Shown here one piece after another: positions 37,377 to 49,000 of a DNA stretch of 64,000 nucleotides (its first letter is position 1; each line of letters begins with the position of its first letter). Both the position numbers and the translations under genes were made by a program. Source of the DNA: Baylisascaris procyonis (taxonomy: Eukaryota; Nematoda; Chromadorea; Rhabditida; Ascarididae). The stretch covers positions 1,860,001 through 1,924,000 of the forward strand of contig JAZARR010000250.1 of assembly GCA_037389465.1 (NCBI GenBank), written 5' to 3'. A model generated the notes under the pieces. That model did no database searches and was not told the DNA's origin. It worked only from the letters and a program-made list of their open reading frames with translations.

Positions 37377-39760
37377 CTTAATCTCCAAGCGAACTTAAAA
37401 CGTTAAAACTACATAGAGTGTTGATGCATTCAAAAACGTGGACAACCTAGTGACGTGTGTTAAATAAAATTCGCTCGAAAGCGATCGTACAAGTAAATTA
37501 AAAGACCTATTTTTATCGACGTTCTTTTCGGCTTCCCAAGCAGTTTGAGCTCCACCTGGAGTATATCCTTTCACATCGTGTACGAATTGTTTACGAATTC
37601 CACGCACACCTAATTCCTCCACTGTTTGAAGCCATTGTTCAGCGCCACTTAATTTACTACGCGCTGATGACGTACTATCCTGCAACAACAAACATTAACG
37701 TCCACCCTTTTAGAAATTCTTTGATGAGTAAATCATATAGAAAAAAAAAACTATTTCTGCAAATTTTCACCAAAAACTTATTCAATATTGAAAAGTGATG
37801 CGAGAAAATATAGAAAAATTGGGCATTTTTCCAAATATTGTTTATTTATTGATGAAATTAATGCAAGCCACCAACGGGCTTATAAAACTATTTCGACTAT
37901 GAGGCTTTAAATTTGTATTCATAGTGAAAATATTTCTTTGATAATCACTGTTAAAAGCTAAATGTAAAAAAAAATTATTCAATTTTTTATTTCCATATTA
38001 TTGATAAGTACCTGATGGAGAGCCAATCTCTATGAGATATGTAGATTGCCTCTAAAGGTGAAATAACAATCTCCATATTCGTTGTCTTCGCGAATGACGG
38101 ATACGAAATAGGGTGGTATTAAAAATATTAAGGGGGGGGGGGCGGGTGGAGAGGAGATTATATATGGGATGAATCGAGAATCTCTAAGTTCTTTCGAATG
38201 TATCAAACTGGTTGATGTGAAATAGTATTTATCGAATCACTTAAAAATCCTTCAAGAAGCGAATAGTTATCTTACAGCTGCTTTGTGGACGAATTTCGTA
38301 CCAATAGGAGCACGAGGTTCATGCGCTAGACGTCGGGTACAGACTGTTTTACCCTCTTTGGTCATTTTCCATCGTTCGCCGCCTTTTTTGGCCGAATATC
38401 GACCTCGACCTTCGTTCTCCACTGAGCACTCGAGTCGTCCTCGAGTCATCACACGCCGCTGAATGCAATGAGTTTAAATATTGTAATCTAACGATTGAAG
38501 TTTTTAAACTAGAGGCTACAAGATGCAATTAGCCAATGACCAATGACCAACCCGAACTCATCTTTTCTGAAAATCTCGAACCCGAGGCGAATACCGAAGG
38601 AAGAAATATTTTGGAAAGTGAATCACCTCGTCATATGTACTATAAAAAAATAAAATTGCTGGTCAAATAGAGATAAAATTTGCGCACTTATATACGCATT
38701 CACTCGTACGCCACAAAGAGAGGGAGCGAGAGGGAGATCAATGTCGATCACTAAAAGAATCTGAGTTAAAATGAACTAATTAAATGCCCAACATATCAAA
38801 GGAAATCATCTTGCCTCTTAAATATGCCTATCATTGATAATGTGTGTTGGATTTCAAATATCCCTCATTATTGATGATTTCAGATGGTTTAATGACGCTG
38901 CTAATTGGTTTGTTTCATTATAGATTTCAACTCGATGTTTTATAATCGATTAATGAAAGAAGCATTAAAAAAAAATTTTTTTTTCTTTGAAAAAAGATAG
39001 TTCTTGCTCTTTTCTAGAGAATCTGAGATTAAATCTGCCCAATGATTTTGGAGATTTTTTTCGGAGTCGATAGCACTTCAAATCGAAGAAATTCATTCCT
39101 CTAATTATACATCTAAACTTTAATTCTAAAAGTTTTTTTCAAATATTATGAACGCTATGAAGTGGATCGTTGAATTTCAGCTAACATTTATGTCGATAAT
39201 ATCTTTTCATAGAAGTTTTGAATCGCAACGTAAAGTACTGTATTGATAGATTTGATGCATACTGTAGAGAATACATCATGTAGAATATCACCATTGAAAG
39301 GAACTTCTTCATAGCTACAATATCTCAGTGAATAAAAGGCCTATCGTTTTGATGCTGTCTTCTATATAGAGTTATATTTACTGCATAAAACAGTCACACT
39401 TTTTTTTAAAATACTTCTTCCTCGTATTTTTGATGTCATTCCTCTTGGGTTATTTAAATTTTACTTTAATTTAAAGTAAATGATATCACATTTCTTGAGT
39501 TCATCTTGTTTCTATGCTTTCTATTACATTTCTAAGCTTCTACGAGTAAAGTTCTTTCCCATCTATTTGCAATTTACCTCTCCCCTTCAATTAGAGAGAT
39601 ATAAAGGGTGAAGAGGTCTTAGTTCCAATCCAAACTGAATCATCAATGAGGTGAATTGTTGTTATCCCCTTCAATCCCAATAGCATACAAATTTAAAATC
39701 ATCATTAACTCGCAACGTAAACGAAGAAAACGTTGATTACATTTCTACCTTTGGTGGCAT
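31159..39760 (-). CDS. Nematode-type cytosolic protein tyrosine phosphatase (nine exons, complete)
   Basis: Exons: 39760-39749, 38458-38276, 37679-37507, 36655-36597, 35713-35496, 34712-34521, 33650-33511, 33085-32962, 31320-31159. All phases agree and sum to 420 codons plus TAA. The protein starts MPPKRRVMTRGRLEC, is basic for about 65 residues, then has a phosphatase domain: NRYEDI recognition loop (Y124), YICAQGPL, WPD loop at 288-290 (SGWPDHF), and the catalytic signature HCSAGVGR with C320 and R326. The Q-loop region IQNDQQY follows at about 364-369. Essential residues are present, so it is predicted active on phosphotyrosine. No signal peptide or membrane segment is seen. Small single-domain phosphatases like this form a large nematode expansion, many of them male-germline expressed; that is family knowledge, not shown here. 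The microexon carrying MPPK is supported by its ATG, donor and phase. Confidence 0.92.
33511..33650 (-). CDS. Phosphatase exon with WPD loop and catalytic cysteine
   Basis: This 140-bp exon carries both the general-acid loop (WPD) and the active-site VHCSAGVG. The final arginine of the signature is completed across the splice junction (AG/A). Confidence 0.93.
36351..36380. repeat. 10-bp tandem repeat, three perfect copies
   Basis: CAGGCTCATT is repeated exactly three times, followed by one degenerate copy, within a phosphatase intron. Confidence 0.9.
37322..37373. repeat. (TA)n microsatellite
   Basis: About 26 TA units in a phosphatase intron. Confidence 0.95.
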
Positions 39761-40815
39761 TTTCGACTGCGAACTGCTCAAATATTATTCGGCTAAATGA
39801 ATAAACCGAAAAGAGCCGTCTTCGAGTCGACCACAAATATGAAATGGTTTTCATCATATCGCACTCTCCTCTCACCGATGAAATAATGCATTCAATTTAC
39901 ATTCATTTTACATTCAAAATTGAATGTAATATGTAAATTTCGTTGTTTTTTTTTTCCATTGCAATGCAAAATGCATTTCGGATACGATTATAAACTATCG
40001 ATACTCAACCCGACCATTACAACGTATTGGAAGCTGAATCGTGCAATGTGTTAAAAATATGACTCTATTGGAAGCGAGGCGTCATTAGGTAATAAGAGCT
40101 GTAACAGTTTTTATTTTTAAATTGTTTGGGTCTTATATCGATTCACTGTTTCAGGTATGAGGCATCTACGCGCCTTGTGCGCCCACGACGACATTTGGGA
40201 TGTGAATTGACGAGTTATTTAATGTATAGGTTTTGTGTGCTGTTGCTTTGCAACTTATTGCGTATCGTTTGTGAAATGCGTTATTTATGTTTTCTTTATT
40301 GTTATGCAATCCGTTTAGTTGAGAGTTAATTGGGTTCTGCATGAATTGTTTTGTTCACATTTTTGTGCATCACTCTTTATCCACTGATTTGAATAAGCTT
40401 TCATTGTGTTGTGGTAGCATATAATTCAGGTCCTGCTAAGCATACCTCCTTTATTTCAACGGAAGTTACTTTTAAATTATACTAAGCGAGTTGTTTCATG
40501 TCGATATTTGCCAACATTTAATTATATTGTTGTATAGTTATTTATTATTCAAATAGAAAGTAGTGACCGATATGACTTGCAGTTGCAATGAACAGAGATT
40601 TAATTGCTCGTACGAGCAATTGACTTCTGTAATTTTTGAATTTCTTCGTAATATCGCGTCGCTATTTTTGTTCAAAAATAATTTAATGTTTGTTGCATTT
40701 GTAACATATAAAACATTAATGTCCCACACTACACTGAGCGTTTATTTATTTATTTATTCCTTTTCATTTCGAAAGTTGTCTGAGTACAACATTTCCCGCA
40801 CAGGGAGTAGTTTTC
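39761..40815. other. Upstream region of the phosphatase gene
   Basis: AT-rich and mostly without coding signal. It should contain the phosphatase promoter. A GC-richer, exon-like patch at 40156-40215 follows a perfect TTTCAG on the plus strand. It could be a 5' exon of the plus-strand gene to the right, but its reading frame and partner exon cannot be fixed. Confidence 0.4.
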
Positions 40816-41067
40816 TTAAATATTGCCCTGAACGGTAAAAGGCGAATAATTATTCATATGCAAGTATGTATTATTTTGCACAGTGTATTTCAGACGTGGG
40901 GGATATTTTTGTACATCATTTCTTTCATCGGGGGTTCTCGCAATACACCAACGTTTTAATTCCGTCATCGACTGTGGATTATTGGAGATGAGCACAAGTC
41001 GTAGTGCTAGAAGTGAGTGCTTTATTCTATTCTGCTAGAAGGTTGTTTGAATATTCGCGCAAGAAGA

Positions 41068-41114
<47 letters not shown>

Positions 41115-42306
41115 GCTATAGTGCGGGTGTTCTGTTATCCGAGAATGGAAACATGGGCTTGTATTTGAGGCATTATGGTATGCTGTATTGTTTAGAGGAG
41201 CGAAATCGATTGTCTTTAATGAAATGAACATCATTCACTTAATTCATTACTTATTTCTTGCTGTGTGCATTTTTTAGACGTATGTGTCATAATTGTACAA
41301 TAACATATTTACGAGTACTTGCCAGGAAAGCTGATAAGCGGTACGAATTTTGTTACTTGACAGATATGCGCTTTTCGCAACTTGATGGTGATGTGCTTTT
41401 CCTAATTTCTGTCACTAAGACAGTTAGCTTCTCCACTATTCAAAACACATCAATAATATCTCGTATAATTTTCACTATACGACCGACCGGTCATACAAAT
41501 TCTCTATTAAGATTCGTTGCATTATTCGTTCAGATGATGATCAATCAAATAGGGATTAGAAAAGACCATTGTTTGATGTAAATTATACGCATCAAATTCA
41601 AGAGTTTTTACTTTTATGGTGCAAGAGTTAAGAATATCGAAGAAATATTCAAGCACATCATGGATAGGCCATTCCCTTCCTTACTCGCCAATCCTTCCTC
41701 CTTTCCCTCTATCTTGTTTCATTCCCGGTTGAATTTTACTAACGATATTGGAAGCTTAACGTTTTGATTTCTCAACTGAAACGGTTATCAACTAGCTAAG
41801 CATGCTTTAAATAGTGTAGAAATAAGAGAAAATAAAAAGAAATGAGGAAAGGCGAAAAATTAACTGGTGCCTTAGTGAATACGAAAACGACGGCACCATA
41901 CATTATAGTTGTCACAAAGAAGTGACACCACCTTTACAATTATTATTTAAATATATCGATTATAGTAGAATGACATATAAAGAAGGCTTGCATTTTGCAG
42001 TATGATTACGGTGATTTTAATCTCTCTTTTCTAACTCTTTCTTCTTAAGCATTCGACAGAAAACAATGTTTAAACATCCTCTTACCACCCAACCCTTATC
42101 CCCCACTCCTCCCGGCCTATATCAAGCTTAATTGCATGCTTAACGCAATAGCAAGGAAAAATATTTTTCCACACGGTTGAGAATAGCATTTAGGTGGAAG
42201 GTCAACGAGGACCATTTTAAAAGGATCGCCGAAATCAGAAAGGAGTCGAGAATCTGGCGAATGTTCGTCATCTTCTTCCTCGTCACCAATTTTGATCAAC
42301 GTTGTT
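40816..42306 (-). CDS. Partial gene model ending in a SOCS-box-like segment
   Basis: Three coding-like minus-strand segments lie here. About 42306-42170: acidic, then GDPFKMVLVDLPPKCYSQP. About 41420-41285: KAHHHQVAKSAYLSSNK and AYQLSWQVLVNMLLYNYDTY, between GTGACAG and TAC/GTCTAA. 41006-40816: LRLVLISNNPQSMTELKRWC, then YPPRLKYTVQ, ending in TAA at 40816-40818. The last resembles a SOCS box (S-L-x2-L-C-R-x2-I-R ... P-P-R-L-x-x-Y), the motif that recruits elongin B/C and cullin-5 to make a ubiquitin ligase. The substrate domain is not identified, the start is not found, and the phase between the last two segments is unresolved. It sits in the gap between the phosphatase and ZCCHC8, possibly inside a long ZCCHC8 first intron on the opposite strand. 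Confidence 0.42.
41069..41114. repeat. (AAT)n microsatellite
   Basis: About fifteen AAT units, between two candidate exons of the SOCS-box-like gene. Confidence 0.95.
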
Positions 42307-43025
42307 CGAAATGGAAAAAAGAATAAACCCAACGAATATCCCAGGTTTCATTTATTACATCGCCGGGTATTTCCGAGGCTCATTATGATCGTTAATAAAT
42401 AGCTGAGAGAATAGGCGTGAAATATACCTCCGATATGAGCTGCAGAATTTTCGTTCTTTTACCCGCACCTGCCTTTTTTCCCCTTTTTCGCGCCCCTTCC
42501 TAGATTTACTCTACCAGGTCTTCTTTTTTTACCCCCTTTTCCTATGCCCTATTTCAGAACATCTTTTTCAAAGGTTTTGTCCCTTGCCTCTCTGTTTCTT
42601 TGCTTCACTGCTTCGATCATGTCATCCTTTATTCACTTCCTTTTACTTCAATTATTCAGCTCTGTCAACTATATTATTCTATGCATGTCCTTTATCCCTC
42701 AGTTCCTTTCAGTCCTGCCGTTCTCTATAGCCCTCTTTAGTTTATAATTTCATCTTTCTAGTCATTTCATTTGCTACCCCATTTCTCGTTTTTCATAGTC
42801 ATAGCATTCTTTGCTCTCCTTCTTCCCCACCCCTCCATTTATCGCTTCACGTAGAAACTTCTGTGTGTATCGACTTAGTCCCAAACTGACAAAGTTTATT
42901 GCATAGGCAATGGGATAATAATGAAATTTTCTAAAATCTATTTTAATAGAGGTTTATTATTTCTTAAATGAAAATTTTATTTTACCAAAAAATTTTAATT
43001 TACTGAAAAATTTAAAAAATTTCAG
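42307..43025. other. Region upstream of the first recognised ZCCHC8 exon
   Basis: Pyrimidine-rich on the plus strand (many CTTT and CCCTT tracts), in keeping with intron or 5' flank of the plus-strand gene. The missing first coding exon must end with two bases of a split codon, and I could not identify it. No other gene is seen. Confidence 0.4.
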
Positions 43026-46000
43026 TGAAGAGAGTATTTTATTGCTATCGGACGATAGCGATATTATAGTCGAAGAGAGCAGCGACGATAGTGTTCAATT
43101 GGTGAGTGTTTCTACTTGAATGTTTATATTTTACAGTTGTATAAATAAAATAAGACGTTAATGCTGATTATAATATTCGAGCAATTCGATGTATAATCGC
43201 TGTTAATTTTATGAAACGATCAATAGTCATAGGAGATCATTATTAATTCCGATAATTGCAGTAAAGTTTCATAGAAAATAGGCCCCTTGATGTGATATAT
43301 GGTCAACTATACTTTTCTTGACTATTAAAAGTTGACATAGAGTGTAATGGTGATCTGATTTTCGGGATGATCTGATAAAACCTCAGATGAATATTCAGTA
43401 TTTTAGATGGCTAATGAATCAGTTAATTTCTTTTTCTTAGTATCAGTGAAAAAAAGGTTTTGATATGATATGAGACTTTGTGCAGCCGTTGAATATATGG
43501 CTTATTAAAAAAAAATGAAATTATTGTTTCTATATTTATCATTATTTTTATAAAAATTTATCTTATTTGGTGGAAACGACTACGGCGAATGAGCGATATT
43601 AGTGGAATAGAGGCGACGTTCTTGTAAGCTATAGAGATCTTAGTGAACTCTTTTCGTGATTCTCGGTTTGCTTTATATTTATTATAGTTTAATGATTAAA
43701 ACATGACACTTGGTGATAGACAAATATAATATGAATGAATAAGGAAAGCATTTCCTTGGCAATATCAGAGAAGTATTGAGCAATAGGTAAACTACCTTTG
43801 AGAGGTAGGCTTTTGACTAGGGATCAGAGAGGTTAGTTCTATAAGACGTATTTAGACAAACTAAATAACTAATGAAATTTAAGATTGACTCAAACAACGA
43901 TGATGGGCTTTTTATGTTGGACAAGAGTGGATCAGTCGATGAGTGTTGCCCACCGACGACGTGCATTGATGAGGGCAATAAATCGAGCACAAACAAGTCT
44001 TTTAAGCGTCGTTCACCACCTTTGGATATATCAAAGGTGCTCACATCTGTCATAACACCTTCGCCTACTCCTGAGAAGAAAGAAAGGTCATTTTACTTGC
44101 AATTTTATTATTTATCATCCTGCATGTGATGCTCACTTTTGTCTCTATTTTATCTAATTCTTCATATCTGTTGACTAAACGGTGTTTTCTTCAAAAATGT
44201 TTCTTTATGGTTCGGTCATTTCCTTTTCCAGGATCATGAATTTCCTCGTCTCGTTTACTTATATTGTGCAGTTTCTTTCTTCCAATTGAATGCGGGAAGT
44301 TCATGAGGGTGGAGAGTCTCTCGCCGTTAGTTTTTTAGCTGCGCCTTCCGCTTGTTCGCTTTGGAAAGTTGGGTTGAGTCTGCTAAGCACCTATGTGAGC
44401 TGGATTTGAATTGTGGCTCATGTGGCTATTGATCGTGTTCGGGAGTATGTAATTGTAGTTTTCATGTATTTGAAATAAGTGGCTGAAGTAAGACTTTTAG
44501 CTAGCCAATTTACCTGCATTTTTTTTCTCGCGGTAAAATTATGCGAAAGTTTCATTTATTTGAAATCATGAGAGCCGAAAAATAGCTAATTCGTAAAACC
44601 TTTTATATTGAAGCTTATTTTTAGCAAATTAATTTTTTTTTTTTCTAATTAAATTAAATGATTCTATTCTGCAATATTCTATGGCTATTGGTCTTAAATG
44701 ACTGGAATTCGTATAATATATATTGAGATTACAGTTTATTCAAAATGAAGTGCTTCAATTGTGGAGGCGAACATATGCTAGACAAATGTGAGATACCACA
44801 TGATACGCGAAGAATTGCAAGGAATCGTGCTGATTACTATAATGGTAGGCGTTCGATGAATGAACGCTACCTCGACAGCACTGCCAGCTCAAATATCAAG
44901 TCAGCCTTTGATCGGTTTTCACCATGCATAGAAATTAACGAATTTATTTGCTTAAGTTCAGTTAGAATGGCTCTGAAGTTCTTTAGTTTAGTAGTATTTG
45001 TACTCTTCGATAAGCAGTCAGACTATTATAGTTATGTGATGAGGCTAATAGAGGAATTCACTCTGCGGATAGTCTTCTTTTTTCCTCAACTTTTTTAAAA
45101 TTAAACTCCAACGTTTTATCTAGGAATTAACTATTAATGCGGATGTCGCCTAAGGGTTTTTTGACAATTTTTACATCAAAATATGGCCAGAGTTGATCAA
45201 ATTTGCAATGGAAATCTAATATCCACTATTTCTATATGGTATCATTTATTAAGCTATGCGTGTACAATGATAAGAAGTAGCATATCGCGTACAATCCAAA
45301 TTTATGCGGCGGAAACAGAGTTGAGAGTTCGATTGTGCTCCTGTGAAAGTCCAAAAGAACGAAGCATTTAATAAGACTTGTTTTATTAATTAAAATATAT
45401 TAGCGAGTAGGGTAAATTGTCAATTATATTGAGCCTATTCGGTGCATATGTAATCATGATGGAATTCCGCCTTCATATAGTCAACAACTATCACGCCCAT
45501 TTGAGCATGAGCAAGAACGATAACGGGGGAGAATGGAAGATTTCAATTTATTTTAAACTTTTCTTATGCAAGTTTTTGAGAAATTTTTTTTTTACAAATT
45601 TTTCAGACCAGGACATATCAGTGATGAACTACGCGAAGCATTGGGTATTGGTCCGCGTGATATTCCTGAGTGGATCTATCGTATGCGACGATTGGGTTTC
45701 GTTGATGGATATCCACCGGCCTATCTCAAACAGGTTCTTTGCTGCTGTTGTTTTTTGTCATAAACTTATCGGTTTTGTAAATGAGCTTAGAATCTTTGGG
45801 TTATTTTTCATTATAAAAGATAAGCTCAGAAAGTATGGTATGCCGATCGGTTTTCATAAATCTTGGGGGATAGTCGTTTTTTTTTTTGCTTCATAAAGCT
45901 TATGGTAAAAAGTATCGGTTTTCATAAATCATGCAGTCATTCCCAGGTGAAATTTATTGCAGATGTACAATATTTTGCATTTTTTTCAAACAAAAAAAAA

Positions 46001-49000
46001 ACAAGCGGGCATTTTAAAAACAACGTGAAAGATAGCATTGATTAACTGTTGAGTTTACAGATAACGATGAGCAAGCGTTTTGCATGCTGTCTGCAAAGTT
46101 CGCATTGCAAAAGCAAATGGTAGATGCGAACTTCGCTATTGTATGCCTGAAAAACTGTTGTAAATAATCATGACATGAGACAATCCCAGTCCAACCACTG
46201 AGCATGAGTCGTCGACTTTCAGATCAGCCATATTTGATTCAAATTAGCAGAAATTTTTATGTTTAGAAAAATTTATAAGGAAAATTATTGTCGTATTGTC
46301 GTCAACGGATACAGTTACTCAGGCAAAGGGTTACCGGCTGCAGTATTTAAAAAAGCACGGCGATGAAAGTGTCGATCGGGCGATTCATTGTTGTGCCTTT
46401 AATGCAGCGGTATGTTGCGTGGCTTTGTCGTTGCTGCTCAATTGCTTTGTGGCGCTTTATCCTTGGGTTTCGGTCGTTTTCCACATTCTACATAGCTTTC
46501 CTTTCTACCAAGGCGAAGCTTCAAGGGTACATTGGAGGAATGCGCAACAATTGGCACCCTTTAAAACATTTGCACGGACATCCAGTGTAGTTTGCTAACT
46601 GATGCTCTTGCAATAGTCTAAAGTTAAACAATCTGCAAAGCGAGATCTACGCTTGTCTCGGCAAGGTGACTTAGGTGAGGATGTATTTGCGTAGATATAA
46701 ATAAAGCGCTGGCGGCATTCGCTGAAGTTGCATCGAATGCTGCTAATTGCTTTCTACCAACTCTTTTGCGCTTGGTTGTCTTTTGTGCTTGAAACGAGCA
46801 AGACAAAGAACTTTTACCACTTCTGGGAGAAGGGAATTGTAAACTATACCATTTCACTCCGGTTTGCTTTGATTCTCATGAGGAATTTGTATTTTGTCTA
46901 TTAGTCGCTATACACATATTCCATTATGTATAAATCTATATTTTCATGCGAGATATCAATTAAAGATCCCTTACATTCCTAGTGATCGATGATCTGTTAT
47001 CTTTGCAGTCGGAAGTTGGCGTTGGATATAGCCGTATTGATATTGGCACAGTGGGCAAGTGCTTATACCGAGAGAAAAGGTTGCTGAACTCTGCGGGTTG
47101 TACAATGTAAAACTTTAGAGGAAATTAGGCATAAATTGGTGAAATTCAGGCAATAGCAAAATCTGCGGATACACTGTTGGAGTTTCATACGGAGGATGCA
47201 GCATTGCAGTCCGATCGCTCGGAGACGCCTCGAAAGAGCACACATGATGGTTAGTGATTGTTTATGGTGTTGTTGATGCAGATTATTCGATGAGGTCATT
47301 TTTGGTTTGTTTTCCTTGCAATGGTTCTTGATAAGTAAGGAATTCCGAAGTTTACCTAAGAATTCGCCATGGAAGTTTGACATATCCTCAGAAAGGAATA
47401 ACTCTGCAGTAATGAATTCTTTCTGCCTAGTGTTTGCGTTTTCTTTATATTTATATTGTTTTTATTGGAATGTAATTTGTTTATGTGTAAATATCTGCGA
47501 AAAATATGAAAAAAATTGAGGAGTGTAGATTGTTTACTTGAAGGTTTACCACCGAGAATTGATGTCGATAAAATGATTTTTTATGGCGGCTTCAACTATC
47601 ATTCACGTTATTTGAGAGATGTAAGTATTCTTTGATAGAATTACTTATTTCCTTTTATTATTTAACGCTAATATCAATCTTTTTTTTTTGGCTTATATTG
47701 AATCTGATCGATTTCTTGAGGTCTTTACTAATAGATGTTAAGTTTTATTTTTGTTCAGAAAGGAAAGTTGGAATGCCTAAGCTTCTAAACGGTTGGTGAT
47801 ATAAATATTTATAAACAATTGGAAATAAAAAAATATTTATGAATAAAGCCAGAAATAAAGAATCGCTATAGTGTTGAACAGCCACGGTTTTTTGCCACTC
47901 TTTCCAATATTCACATAAATTTCAAGTGCGCCAAACGAAATGTTTTTTATTATGCAGATAATCGAAATCGATATAATATTATTTTTTTCCGCGTAATTTT
48001 ATTGGTGATTTGATGTTTAATTATTTATGTTTTGCTTTGACAAAGGTATTTTCTGCAGTACTGTCTTGTTCACTAAACAAATGACTAGAAGCGGTCCCTG
48101 GTTACCCATATGGTAGTAGTTAGATTGTGCAGGTAGTTACATAGCAAACATGGGTAGGTATTTCGTTTCAATTTGATGCGTAGCGGGAGGTGATACAAAA
48201 ATATTACTACTCGGAAGTAAGGTTTTATGATAGAGCTTTTGAGAGATGGATATTAAATTTAATTACCGATTAATGAGTTAATTTTTTCGTCGCTTAGCGT
48301 AGAATAGGGGAACGTTATCCTAGGTTGTATCATTTCTTGTTGGTCTCCATGAATGGGTAATTGTTGATTCTGAGGTTGGCAAATCGAAAACATTTCCGTC
48401 GATTTCAGCGATACCTCTAGGTTGTTGCATTATCTGATATCTCAAGTTCCTTTATCAATTTCCTTTGTTAATTTTTTTTTTCAAATATATCTAACAACAA
48501 GTAGAATTTTTATTATTTAAATAATTACTCATAAATCATTGAGCAATCTTCACAAGTGAATTGTCTTTTGTGGGTTTAATGAAGTGAACAGTTGAAAATG
48601 CTTTGAACTCGTCTTTCTTTAAATGCTGTTTATTGATACATTTAATTTAAATAATGGATTGGTACAAGTGAGAATTTTTAAATCTAATGCTTTTGATTTA
48701 TATCATTGTTGCAGCGTGAAAGAAATTTTCGTGTGCCTGATTTCCATGAATTTGTCGATTATCATCAACTCTTACTCAATGAACGGTTTTGGGTAGGTTT
48801 TTGTTTTGGGTAGAGTTTGGGTAGGTTATAATTCCTATTGAATATATTTGAATATTTGTAAGCATAGTTACAGCTGGAAGGAAAGATCAGGAAGATATGG
48901 GAAATAAGCATCCATTTCTAGGCGATTTGTATCGCACTTAGAATGGATGCGTTTTTTTTTTTTTTTCTATCAGCTAAGAACTGTTTCTAGAGGTTGGCAT

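Noticed and set aside
3769..39760. Operon made of the three minus-strand genes
   Set aside because: Gaps of 2.1 kb and 4.2 kb are far longer than the roughly 100-bp spacing usual in nematode operons, and the phosphatase and TMUB genes each have their own candidate poly(A) signal.
45417..45896. Long plus-strand frame of 159 codons across the ZCCHC8 PSP exon
   Set aside because: It is a different frame from the PSP domain and spans intron, exon and intron. The PSP frame with good splice sites explains the conservation.
46296..46598. 100-codon plus-strand frame in a ZCCHC8 intron
   Set aside because: No ZCCHC8-consistent phase, no recognisable domain, and the flanking known exons join in phase without it.
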